Positions 7,474 to 13,786 of a stretch of DNA of 13,786 nt are shown one piece after another. Source of the stretch: Hyphomicrobiales bacterium (GTDB taxonomy: Bacteria; Pseudomonadota; Alphaproteobacteria; Rhizobiales; JAUVMS01); NCBI GenBank assembly GCA_030600135.1, contig JAUVMS010000028.1, forward strand, positions 1 through 13,786. The letters are read 5' to 3'. The notes beneath the pieces are model-generated. The model did no database searches. It saw nothing but the letters and a program-made list of their open reading frames with translations, and was not told where the DNA came from. Position numbers and translations under genes: made by a program. Position 1 is the first letter of the stretch; each line of letters opens with the position of its first letter.

Positions 7474-8667
7474 CTAACCACCTTTCTTCGGCCGAAGCCG
7501 CAGAACCCGCCCATTGCTGTCGTCGAGAAGATAAATCAGCCCATTTGGGCCTTGCCGCACGTCGCGGATCCGTGAGCCAAGTTCCTCGAGCAGCCGCTCT
7601 TCGTGCACCACATTTTCGCCGTCAAGTTCGAGCCTGACGAGCGCCGTACCGGCCAACGCCCCCACGAACAGATTGCCTTGCCAATTGGGAAATTTATCTC
7701 CGGTGTAGAACATCATGCCGGAAGGTGCGATGGAAGGGTCCCAATAGTGGATCGGCTGCTCCAGACCCTCCTTATGTGTGCCGACACCGATTTTTGCGCC
7801 GGAATAGTCGCGTCCATAGGTGATGATCGGCCAGCCGTAGTTGCGCCCTTTCTGCGGCCGGTTCACCTCGTCCCCGCCTTGCGCACCATGCTCGATGGTC
7901 CAAAGTGCCCGCGTTTCCGGATGCAGGGCAGCGCCCTGCAGATTGCGATGGCCTATGGACCAGATTTCCGGCGCCCAATCCATCCCCTCCGTGGCTGGAT
8001 TGTCCGTGGGCGGCGCCCCATCGGGCAAAATACGTATCACTTTGCCAAGGTGGTTTGCGCCGTTTTGCGCCTCGCTCCTGTGGCGGAAGGGATCACCTGT
8101 CGTTACAAAGAGCGACCCATCGTCGGCGAATACCAGTCGCGAGCCGTAATGCCCGACGCCGCCGGCGGACGGCTGCTGGCGAAAAATCACCTCGCTGTTG
8201 AGCAACACCGTCGCGGCGTCGTTGAGTTTGGCTCGCACAACGGCTGTGCCAGTGCGGTCACTCTTGCGCCGCTGGGCAAACGAGAGATAAACCAGGCGAT
8301 TATTGGCAAAGTCCGGATCGAGCGCCACATCGAGCAGTCCGCCCTGGCCTCGGACCGCCACCAGCGTCACCCCCTTTATTGGCCGTGAGAGCCGCTCACC
8401 CTTCGGAGCATCGGGCGCAACCACTCTCAATTTGCCACCCCGCTCCGTAACCAACATCCGGCCATCGGGAAGAAATGCCAAGCCCCAGGGATGCAACAGT
8501 TCACCGGTTATCGTCTCGATCTCGAAGTCCGCTTTTTCGCTCCTGAACTGCCGGGCCGAGGCAAGGTTCATTTGGCTGAGAAATAGCGCTCCGCACACCA
8601 GGATTGTCACTAGGGCTTGGCCCGCACCGACTACGCGCAGCCTTATTCGCAGAAGCTCAAGACCCAC
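7474..8667 (-). CDS. PQQ-dependent soluble aldose sugar dehydrogenase-type protein (YliI/Asd-like)
   Basis: The protein (397 residues) has an N-terminal hydrophobic segment (about 17-36) and an ASARQ cleavage-like site, so export to the periplasm is likely. It is a six-bladed beta-propeller of the glucose/sorbosone dehydrogenase group: HPWGLAFLPDGRMLVTERGG opens the fold, GGLLDVALDP follows, GHYGSRLVFADDGSLFVTTGD carries the predicted catalytic His (about residue 173), and WSIGHRNLQG, EHGAQGGDEVN and PSIAPSGMMFY match PQQ- and calcium-binding regions. Such enzymes oxidise aldose sugars and pass electrons to the respiratory chain; the real substrate is unknown, and no PQQ biosynthesis genes are in the window. 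A TTG at 8673 gives a slightly longer frame, but GGAG at 8675-8678 sits 7 bases from the GTG at 8667, so I take that start. Confidence 0.92.
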   Translation of the reverse strand: MGLELLRIRLRVVGAGQALVTILVCGALFLSQMNLASARQFRSEKADFEIETITGELLHPWGLAFLPDGRMLVTERGGKLRVVAPDAPKGERLSRPIKGVTLVAVRGQGGLLDVALDPDFANNRLVYLSFAQRRKSDRTGTAVVRAKLNDAATVLLNSEVIFRQQPSAGGVGHYGSRLVFADDGSLFVTTGDPFRHRSEAQNGANHLGKVIRILPDGAPPTDNPATEGMDWAPEIWSIGHRNLQGAALHPETRALWTIEHGAQGGDEVNRPQKGRNYGWPIITYGRDYSGAKIGVGTHKEGLEQPIHYWDPSIAPSGMMFYTGDKFPNWQGNLFVGALAGTALVRLELDGENVVHEERLLEELGSRIRDVRQGPNGLIYLLDDSNGRVLRLRPKKGG

Positions 8668-8701
8668 GAACAATCTCCATTAAAAATCCACGATCGAAAA
8701 C

Positions 8702-10114
8702 TCAATCCGAACCCTGCGGCAGCGGCACACCGGTTTGACCAAACACCAACCTTTGCCGCTCAAGGACCTCCGCAAGCTCGAAATCCTCGATCGTCTCATT
8801 GAAAAGCTTGTAGTAATTGAGGCGCGCATCCAGGCGCAAGAAAACTCCGCCGAGCCCGATCGCCGCGCGGTCCATGAAGACGAACTCTCGCGGCACCCTG
8901 ACAGGCCCCATTTCCTTCAACCCCTTGTGAACTTTAAATGCCTCCCGACGCCCGTATTCGCCGGGACTGACATCTTCTGCAATTGCCCGCACCCGGTCCT
9001 CTAGCAACGGACCATAAATAAATTGCGCCCAAATGTTCAAGAGATCCACCAGCTCATTGGAAAGCCCTGTAAAACCCCATGTCTCATAGGCATGGACGAC
9101 AAGATCGCGATTGTCGGTCAAGAGGCCCGTGTACAAGTCGATGACGCCTTGCACAAATTTTGGCGCGAATGTGCGCATGCAGCCATAGTCGAACAGATTG
9201 ATGCCGGCCGCTCGCCCGCCCTCGTCCTCGAAGATCGTATAGTTGCCGAGATGGGGGTCGCCGTGGATCACGCCATAGTGACTGAACGGGTACCACCAGC
9301 CGCGAAACATGGCCCGGGCGATGGTGTTGCGGTCCTCGAGTGGGCGGTCGCGATAGTCGAGCAGCGGTCGGCCCTCCAACCATGTCATCGTCAAGAGGCG
9401 GTGCGTCGACAACTCGTCGACGACCTCCGGCACGCGAACCAGCGGATCACGCTCGAAGATGTGCGCATAGAGCTTGGTATGGCCGGCCTCGAGCTCATAG
9501 TCGAGTTCTTCGCGCAGCCGAGCCGAGATTTCCGCCAGGATCTCAGACGTCTCGACGGCGGGTTCCATGCGTTTGTGGATGGCAAAGACGACGCGGAGCT
9601 GGTTAACATCGGCCTCGACCGCCGACTGCATGTCGGGATACTGCAGCTTGCAAGCAAGCTGACGCCCGTCATGGCACTCAGCGTGATGCACCTGACCAAG
9701 CGAGGCGGAAGCCGCTGCTTCTCGCTCGAAGCGCGCAAACCGGCTCTGCCATTGCGGTCCGAGTTCGGCCGCCATGCGCCGTTTGACGAACGGCCACCCC
9801 ATCGGCGGAGCCTGCGACTGCAATTGCGAGAGCTCGGCGGCGTATTCCGCCGGCAGCGCTTCGGGAATGGTCGAGAGCAGCTGCGCGACCTTCATTATGG
9901 GGCCCTTGAGCCCGCCAAGTGCCCGTGCCAATTCGGCAGCGTTCTTGTCACGGTCGACATCGAACCCAAAGAGCCGCGCTCCCGCCAGACGCGCCGCCAC
10001 ACCGCCAACGTTGGTGCCGACCCGGGCATAACGCGCCAGTCGCCGCGAAAGCCGGCTGGCCTCGTCGTCGTTGGTGCGGACCGGGCCGCCGTCCTTGTCG
10101 CTAATCTCGGCCAA
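8702..10114 (-). CDS. ABC1/AarF/UbiB-family atypical protein kinase-like protein
   Basis: With this start the protein has 470 residues. Family marks in order: the KxGQ region reads K-V-A-Q (75-78) followed by ALPAEYAAELSQLQ; the alanine-rich nucleotide loop AAAS (about 133-136) with LGQVH; the ATP-binding Lys in LACKLQ (about 156); E-L-D (203-205); the catalytic H-G-D-P-H-L-G-N (284-291); and D-Y-G (309-311) in place of DFG. UbiB/COQ8 relatives support ubiquinone synthesis or lipid handling as ATPases. I see no C-terminal helix pair like that of UbiB, so this is probably a distinct AarF-like subgroup, not UbiB itself. I chose the TTG at 10114 because GGGAG lies exactly 7 bases before it and the next residues lead quickly into RLARYARVG; a TTG at 10207 gives 501 residues but has no well-spaced site. 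Its gene follows a 518-base gap and lies 34 bases before the PQQ dehydrogenase start. Confidence 0.92.
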   Translation of the reverse strand: MAEISDKDGGPVRTNDDEASRLSRRLARYARVGTNVGGVAARLAGARLFGFDVDRDKNAAELARALGGLKGPIMKVAQLLSTIPEALPAEYAAELSQLQSQAPPMGWPFVKRRMAAELGPQWQSRFARFEREAAASASLGQVHHAECHDGRQLACKLQYPDMQSAVEADVNQLRVVFAIHKRMEPAVETSEILAEISARLREELDYELEAGHTKLYAHIFERDPLVRVPEVVDELSTHRLLTMTWLEGRPLLDYRDRPLEDRNTIARAMFRGWWYPFSHYGVIHGDPHLGNYTIFEDEGGRAAGINLFDYGCMRTFAPKFVQGVIDLYTGLLTDNRDLVVHAYETWGFTGLSNELVDLLNIWAQFIYGPLLEDRVRAIAEDVSPGEYGRREAFKVHKGLKEMGPVRVPREFVFMDRAAIGLGGVFLRLDARLNYYKLFNETIEDFELAEVLERQRLVFGQTGVPLPQGSD

Positions 10115-10458
10115 TATGCTGCTCCCGCCGCGCCTGGATGCGGCCGGCTGCTTCAACAAGCCCCCCCACTCTACATGCAAATAGGCAGCGAGCGTGTCGA
10201 CTTTCAAGTCCCCTGGTTACGTTGCGATGCTTCGCAGATCGTTTTGGCAGCTCAATCTCGACGTCGCCTGCTCACAACCTGGCACTGACGTTGATGCCGG
10301 CATCGTAGCGTTAGGCCGACCACCTTCGCTTTGTCCTGTCGACGTCGCCATCAGCCCCGCTGGGTCCACAGTTGGCGCATCCTGTCGCACCGTGGCCTCG
10401 ACAAGCAAAATCATCCGCCTTGCCACGGCCAATCATCAGTCTGTTGAAATGGTTCGAC

Positions 10459-10480
10459 ATGTTATAACATTTCGAATGTT
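10459..10480. repeat. Two overlapping perfect palindromes
   Basis: ATGTTATAACAT (10459-10470) is a perfect 12-base palindrome. It overlaps AACATT-TCG-AATGTT (10466-10480), a second perfect dyad sharing the same half-site AACAT. Overlapping dyads with a common half-site look like operator DNA for a dimeric regulator. Confidence 0.45.
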
Positions 10481-10509
10481 GCAAGCGCTATTCGAATTCA
10501 AAAGACTTA

Positions 10510-10525
10510 AGTGAGGAAGATCACT
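10510..10525. repeat. Inverted repeat AGTGA-N6-TCACT
   Basis: Perfect 5-bp arms around GGAAGA. Short enough to occur by chance; noted because it lies among other dyads in the same 130 bases. Confidence 0.3.
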
Positions 10526-10553
10526 GAGTTGTAGACCAAAGAGTTCAATTCCA

Positions 10554-10574
10554 GAATTTGAAAATTCGCGCGAA
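10554..10574. repeat. Adjacent palindromes GAATTT-GA-AAATTC and TTCGCGCGAA
   Basis: GAATTT-GA-AAATTC (10554-10567) is a perfect dyad and overlaps the perfect 10-base palindrome TTCGCGCGAA (10565-10574). They lie about 60-80 bases beyond the 3' end of the TIR operon. No T tract suited to termination on the - strand is evident. Confidence 0.4.
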
Positions 10575-10632
10575 AATTAATGTGCAAAGTGAATTAAAGT
10601 CCTCGAATCATAGCTATTTTTTAAAATGCGAA

Positions 10633-11034
10633 TTAGCCGGTGAGGGCGAGGGCTCGATTGGCGCGACTATTCTCACCAACGCCATATTCTGCAATTCCCT
10701 TAAAACTCTCGGCAGTTACATTGTCGACATTTTCCACTAACCATTGGCACTCCGCCGGATAGTCGGTCAGTAGTCGCGTTTGGCAGTTGTGGCCAGAGGC
10801 AAGCCCGATCAAGTACGTTTGGATCGGGTCATGTCGAAGCCATTCAGCCTTGCCGATCAGCACGAGCAGCTCCGCATTCTTGATCGCGGCCCCCATAGCG
10901 CGTTGCCAATCGTTGTTCAATTGCAAATCACGATTGGCACAAACGACGATATCTCCTCCCCTTTGCAAGGATGACATCAAATCCACGGCCACGGTCTCTA
11001 GGTTGGGTTCGCAGGAAATCACAATCTGAGTCAT
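10633..11034 (-). CDS. Small protein resembling a degenerate (pseudo-) TIR domain, partner of the TIR protein
   Basis: The 133-residue protein is not one I recognise by name, but its first 90 residues line up almost without gaps with the TIR protein encoded just upstream: QIVIS against RVFIS, VAVDLMSSLQRGG against VAKLLCAWIEKAG, the hydrophobic strand AELLVLIG against NECVVILS, and DPIQTYLIGLA against SPWVSWELGLA. In that last block the position of the catalytic Glu is Leu75 and the preceding Trp is missing, so NADase activity is not expected. The C-terminal 40 residues have no recognisable feature. The start ATG overlaps the TIR stop (ATGA), with GAGG 8 bases upstream inside the TIR gene, so the two proteins are translationally coupled and may form a complex. 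The TIR relation is inferred by eye; another Rossmann-like fold (for example a nucleotide-binding or DUF domain) is possible. Confidence 0.72.
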   Translation of the reverse strand: MTQIVISCEPNLETVAVDLMSSLQRGGDIVVCANRDLQLNNDWQRAMGAAIKNAELLVLIGKAEWLRHDPIQTYLIGLASGHNCQTRLLTDYPAECQWLVENVDNVTAESFKGIAEYGVGENSRANRALALTG

Positions 11035-11546
11035 GTTTTTCGCCTCATCGCCCGCACGATCTCGCCAATTTGATTTTCGAGCTCGGTGTCCCCCACCGGA
11101 TCGATTTCGGCATTTGACCGTTCTTCGAATCGCGCAACTCGTTCTACAAGTTCTCTGTAGTAGGTTTCAACCTGATCGAATTGGAACGCGGTTCGATCGC
11201 CTATCAAGGCCTGCCAGCGCTCGTCGCGAGACAACTCCGATTTCTTCATTTCATAGAGAAATGGCACAACCATTCGTTCCTCGGCATCGGCCAAGCCAAG
11301 TTCCCAGCTAACCCATGGCGAATTCAACGCGCTTGGTGACAAAATAACCACGCATTCATTGCAGCTTGGCACCAAACAGCACAAGCTTTGGCGAAATGTC
11401 GCCCCACCTTCTAAATGGGTTTCCCCCATTACCGGCAATGCTCCGGCCTTTTCAATCCAGGCGCAAAGCAATTTCGCAACCCCGGCGTCCTCGCTGGAAC
11501 GCGATATGAAGACCCTATATTCCCCCATTTGGAAAATCAGCCGCAT
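11031..11546 (-). CDS. TIR-domain protein, putative NAD+-consuming effector
   Basis: This 171-residue protein is a nearly bare TIR domain. The first strand is YRVFISRSSED (residues 10-20), followed by helix VAKLLCAWIEKAG, a BB-loop-like segment GETHLEGGATFRQSL (41-55), the strand CVVILSPSAL (65-74), and the catalytic region S-P-W-V-S-W-E-L-G-L-A with W78 and the predicted catalytic Glu82 (W-x3-E as in enzymatic TIRs). VVPFLYE is the next strand. The last 50 residues are charged and helical (ELVERVARFEERSN, ENQIGEIVRAMRRK), perhaps for oligomerisation. Bacterial TIR domains cleave NAD+ or make signalling nucleotides, often in anti-phage defence or as virulence factors. No sensor domain is fused, so sensing would have to come from its partner gene or elsewhere. 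The ATG has no clear ribosome binding site; Met7 is an alternative start. The gene lies 36 bases after pepF on the same strand. Confidence 0.85.
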   Translation of the reverse strand: MRLIFQMGEYRVFISRSSEDAGVAKLLCAWIEKAGALPVMGETHLEGGATFRQSLCCLVPSCNECVVILSPSALNSPWVSWELGLADAEERMVVPFLYEMKKSELSRDERWQALIGDRTAFQFDQVETYYRELVERVARFEERSNAEIDPVGDTELENQIGEIVRAMRRKT

Positions 11547-11582
11547 TACAAACGATTCGGCAAGACTTATTCTCAGCGGGGT

Positions 11583-13397
11583 TCAAACCTCCATACCCTC
11601 GATTTCGTCAATCATGCGCTCGATGACGCCGAGGCCCATGGCCCAGAATTCTGGCTCCGAGGCATCGAGCCCGAATGGCGCCAGCAGCTCCTTGTGGTGC
11701 TTGCTGCCGCCGGCCTTGAGCATATCGAGGTATTTTTCCGCAAACCCTTCGTCGGCCTGCTCGTAAACCGCATAGAGCGAATTCACCAGGCAATCGCCGA
11801 AGGCGTAGGCATAGACATAGAACGGCGAGTGAATGAAGTGCGGGATATAGCACCAAAATGTCTCATAGCCCTCTTTGAGCGCGATCGCCGGCCCGAGGCT
11901 TTCGCGCTGCACGTCGCACCACAATTCGCCGAGTTGCTCGCTCGTTAGCTCACCGTCGCGCCGCGCCTCGTGCACTTTGCGCTCAAAGCTGTAAAACGCG
12001 ATTTGGCGGACCACCGTATTGATCATGTCTTCGACTTTTTGCGCCAGCATCGCCCGCCGTTCACGGCCATCACCAGCCTCGGCCAGGAGGGCCTTGAACG
12101 TCAGCATCTCGCCAAAAACACTCGCCGTTTCGGCCAGCGTCAAAGGCGTCGGCGCCATCAACGGCCCCTGAGCCGCGGCCAGCACCTGATGCACCCCATG
12201 GCCTAGCTCGTGCGCCAGCGTCATCACGTCTCGTGGTTTGCCCTGGTAGTTGAGCAGGATATAGGGATGCGCGCTCGGCACCGTCGGATGCGAGAAGGCG
12301 CCGGGCGACTTGCCCTCGCGAACCGGCGCATCGATCCAGCTGTTCTTGAAAAACCTCTCGGCGATCTCAGCCATCAAGGGCGAGAACGCCTGGTAGGCTT
12401 CGAGCACGGTGCCGCGAGCTTGGTCCCAGGCGATGATGCGATCGGGCTGATCCGGCAGCGGTGCGTTGCGATCCCAATGGGCCAGCTTGTCGACCCCCAT
12501 CCACTTCGCTTTGAGACCATAGTAACGATGCGAAATCGACGGATAGCGCGCCCGTGTCGCCGCCACCAGGGCATCGACCACCTCGGGTTCCACCCGGTTC
12601 GCCAGATGCCTGCTCGCGGCCACGTCATCGAATTTGCGCCAGCGATCAGAAATTTCCTTGTCCTTGGCGAGCGTGTTCGTAATCAGCGTGAACAGGCGCA
12701 AATTCTCTTCGAACACCTCGGCCAGGCCATGGGAAGCTGCTTCGCGCTTACTGGCGTCGTTGCTCGACAATAGGTTGAGCGTGGGTTCGAGCGCTAGCTC
12801 CTCACCCGCCACCTCGAACCTGAGCGACGTCATAGTCTCGTTGAACAGCCGGTTCCAGGCGGCCCGACCGGTGACCGACTTTTCGTGAAACAGCTGCTCC
12901 AGCTGATCGTCGAGCTGGTAGGGCAGTTCTTTTCTGAGGTCTTCGATCCACGGGCGATAGTACGCCACTTCGGGTGCCTTGAGCGCCTCCGCCAAGACCG
13001 CTTCGTCGACCCGGTTGAGCTCGAGCGCAAAAAACAGCATCTCGGTCGTGATCCGAGTGAGCGTTTCCTGCATGTCGCCATAAAATTTGGCACGCTCGGG
13101 ATCGCTGGTGTCGGCGGCATAGCGCAACCCGGCATAAGACGCGATCCGACCAATGAGATCCTGCAGCTGCTCATATTTGGCGATAGCCTTGGCCAGCGGA
13201 GCCCCGTCGCCAGCCAGCTGAGCGAGCCGGCCTTCAAAGGCTGTCTTGAGTTCTTTGACACCAGTTTCGGCGCGCGCAATATCGTTTTTGAGCGCTGTTG
13301 ATTGCGGCCCCGAATAGAGATCCTCGAGCCGCCACTCGGGCATTTCGCCGAATTGGCTGGCGCCGCCCGACTGCTCAACCTTGTCTGCTGCCGTCAT
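11583..13397 (-). CDS. pepF: Oligoendopeptidase F-type M3 metallopeptidase
   Basis: At 604 residues this is a full-length M3B-type zinc oligopeptidase, a cytoplasmic enzyme that cuts short peptides. The zinc site is H-E-L-G-H (396-400) in MTLAHELGHGVHQVL, with the third ligand Glu423 in LTLAETASVFGEML. Substrate-binding residues typical of the family are seen in the C-terminal half (YIPHFIHSPFYVYAYAFG), and the N-terminal helical lobe covers about residues 20-210. There is no signal peptide. The ATG at 13397 is preceded by AAGGA at good spacing. It is divergent from the response-regulator gene and followed by the TIR operon, which may be read through from here because no hairpin is seen in the 36-base gap. 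Confidence 0.95.
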   Translation of the reverse strand: MTAADKVEQSGGASQFGEMPEWRLEDLYSGPQSTALKNDIARAETGVKELKTAFEGRLAQLAGDGAPLAKAIAKYEQLQDLIGRIASYAGLRYAADTSDPERAKFYGDMQETLTRITTEMLFFALELNRVDEAVLAEALKAPEVAYYRPWIEDLRKELPYQLDDQLEQLFHEKSVTGRAAWNRLFNETMTSLRFEVAGEELALEPTLNLLSSNDASKREAASHGLAEVFEENLRLFTLITNTLAKDKEISDRWRKFDDVAASRHLANRVEPEVVDALVAATRARYPSISHRYYGLKAKWMGVDKLAHWDRNAPLPDQPDRIIAWDQARGTVLEAYQAFSPLMAEIAERFFKNSWIDAPVREGKSPGAFSHPTVPSAHPYILLNYQGKPRDVMTLAHELGHGVHQVLAAAQGPLMAPTPLTLAETASVFGEMLTFKALLAEAGDGRERRAMLAQKVEDMINTVVRQIAFYSFERKVHEARRDGELTSEQLGELWCDVQRESLGPAIALKEGYETFWCYIPHFIHSPFYVYAYAFGDCLVNSLYAVYEQADEGFAEKYLDMLKAGGSKHHKELLAPFGLDASEPEFWAMGLGVIERMIDEIEGMEV

Positions 13398-13649
13398 CTT
13401 TGTTCCTTACGCCCGTTACCTACAGATTGGGCAACCACGTCAAACCTGGCGCAATATGGGCCGGTCTGGCGACACACTTCAAGCTGTTAGCACTGTGAAT
13501 GCGACGCCACGGCACCACAACCGTTCACGCATAAAGCTCTTGTTTACCGAAGTCGGCGAGGATTGCATCTGAAGTTTGGTTGTGTATCAGCGACGGACCA
13601 TGGCCCTTGTGGGTTCAAGCACCGTCCTTTGTGAGTGTAGAGTCCCGTT

Positions 13650-13786
13650 ATGCCGAAGTGCGTTCTAATCGTCGACGATGATCCTGCCCAGCGCCGTATC
13701 CTCGAAGAAGTCATCAAGAGATCTGGCTACACCACCCGCACCGCGGCCGGTGGTGATGAGGCGCTTGCCATCTTGGAAGCCTCAGA
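13650..13786 (+). CDS. Response regulator, N-terminal start of receiver domain (3' end outside window)
   Basis: Forty-five residues are visible from ATG 13650. They read MPKCVLIVDDDPAQRRILEEVIKRSGY and onward, the first strand, acidic pocket (D9-D10-D11) and first helix of a CheY-like receiver domain. The phosphorylated Asp and any output domain lie beyond the edge. The D-D-P-x-Q-R-R wording recalls NtrC-family, sigma-54-dependent regulators of alphaproteobacteria, but this cannot be confirmed. The ribosome binding site is weak. It is divergent from pepF, with about 250 bases between them in which no strong promoter or operator stands out. Confidence 0.85.
   Translation, partial: MPKCVLIVDDDPAQRRILEEVIKRSGYTTRTAAGGDEALAILEAS

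Larger units (their letters stand above)
10115..10632. other. Gene-poor region with AT-rich right half
   Basis: No coding region is supported. Open frames on both strands here (10194-10514 +, 10217-10432 -, 10558-10740 +) have no recognisable protein features. The left part (to about 10430) has the GC-rich composition of the rest of the window. From about 10440 to 10630 the DNA becomes clearly AT-rich and contains several perfect palindromes. On the - strand this is the 3' flank of the TIR operon and the 5' flank of the ABC1 kinase gene. Confidence 0.6.

Noticed and set aside
7603..8388. A 261-codon open frame on the + strand opposite the PQQ dehydrogenase
   Set aside because: Antisense shadow; all propeller motifs are on the - strand.
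9023..10288. A 421-codon open frame on the + strand opposite the ABC1 kinase
   Set aside because: High GC produces long antisense frames. The - strand frame carries all kinase motifs, and the + frame has none of any family.
10194..10514. A 106-codon open frame on the + strand (and a 71-codon frame on the - strand at 10217-10432)
   Set aside because: No ribosome binding site, membrane segment or family motif is seen, and composition shifts within the frame. A decayed gene is possible but not supported.
10501..11570. AAGACTTA present on both sides of the TIR operon, as possible direct repeats from an insertion
   Set aside because: Only eight bases match, the flanking bases differ, and no recombinase gene or tRNA is nearby; chance is a sufficient explanation.
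11415..11948. A 177-codon open frame on the + strand across the pepF/TIR junction
   Set aside because: It runs antisense to two well-supported genes and shows no motif.

Overview
The window is chromosomal DNA from a moderately GC-rich alphaproteobacterium. The best evidence is a gene order familiar from Hyphomicrobiales-type genomes: a tiny aa3-type cytochrome oxidase subunit IV gene followed by a three-gene proton-translocating transhydrogenase (pntAA, pntAB, pntB). The AarF/UbiB-like kinase and the PepF oligopeptidase also look alphaproteobacterial. No rRNA, tRNA, CRISPR, insertion sequence or phage gene is visible.

Layout. (1) 3-1567, + strand: the 3' part of an alpha/beta hydrolase gene, then an EamA/DMT transporter gene two bases after its stop. 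(2) 1607-2862, - strand: two overlapping genes for secreted proteins of unknown function. They are tandem paralogues with four conserved cysteines. (3) 3166-6422, + strand: the 47-residue oxidase subunit IV and the pnt operon, which couples the proton gradient to NADPH formation. (4) 6611-7417, + strand: a membrane-anchored Bem46/ABHD13-like hydrolase. (5) 7474-10114, - strand: an exported PQQ-dependent aldose-type dehydrogenase and an ABC1-family atypical kinase. (6) 10115-10632: a gene-poor stretch whose right half is AT-rich and full of short perfect palindromes. (7) 10633-11546, - strand: a two-gene operon, a TIR-domain protein and a small partner. The partner looks like a second, degenerate TIR fold without the catalytic glutamate. 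(8) 11583-13397, - strand: oligoendopeptidase F. (9) 13650-end, + strand: the start of a response regulator.

Most of the window is core metabolism and housekeeping. The accessory-looking part is the TIR pair at 10633-11546 with its palindrome-rich downstream flank, set between two core genes. It is the best candidate for an undescribed system: a compact TIR effector with a possible pseudo-TIR regulator, conceivably anti-phage. This rests on motif reading by eye and has not been tested by database search. The second unexplained item is the tandem secreted cysteine-rich family at 1607-2862.

Several starts were chosen from ribosome binding sites rather than from the longest frame: pntAA (ATG 3433), the PQQ dehydrogenase (GTG 8667) and the ABC1 kinase (TTG 10114).
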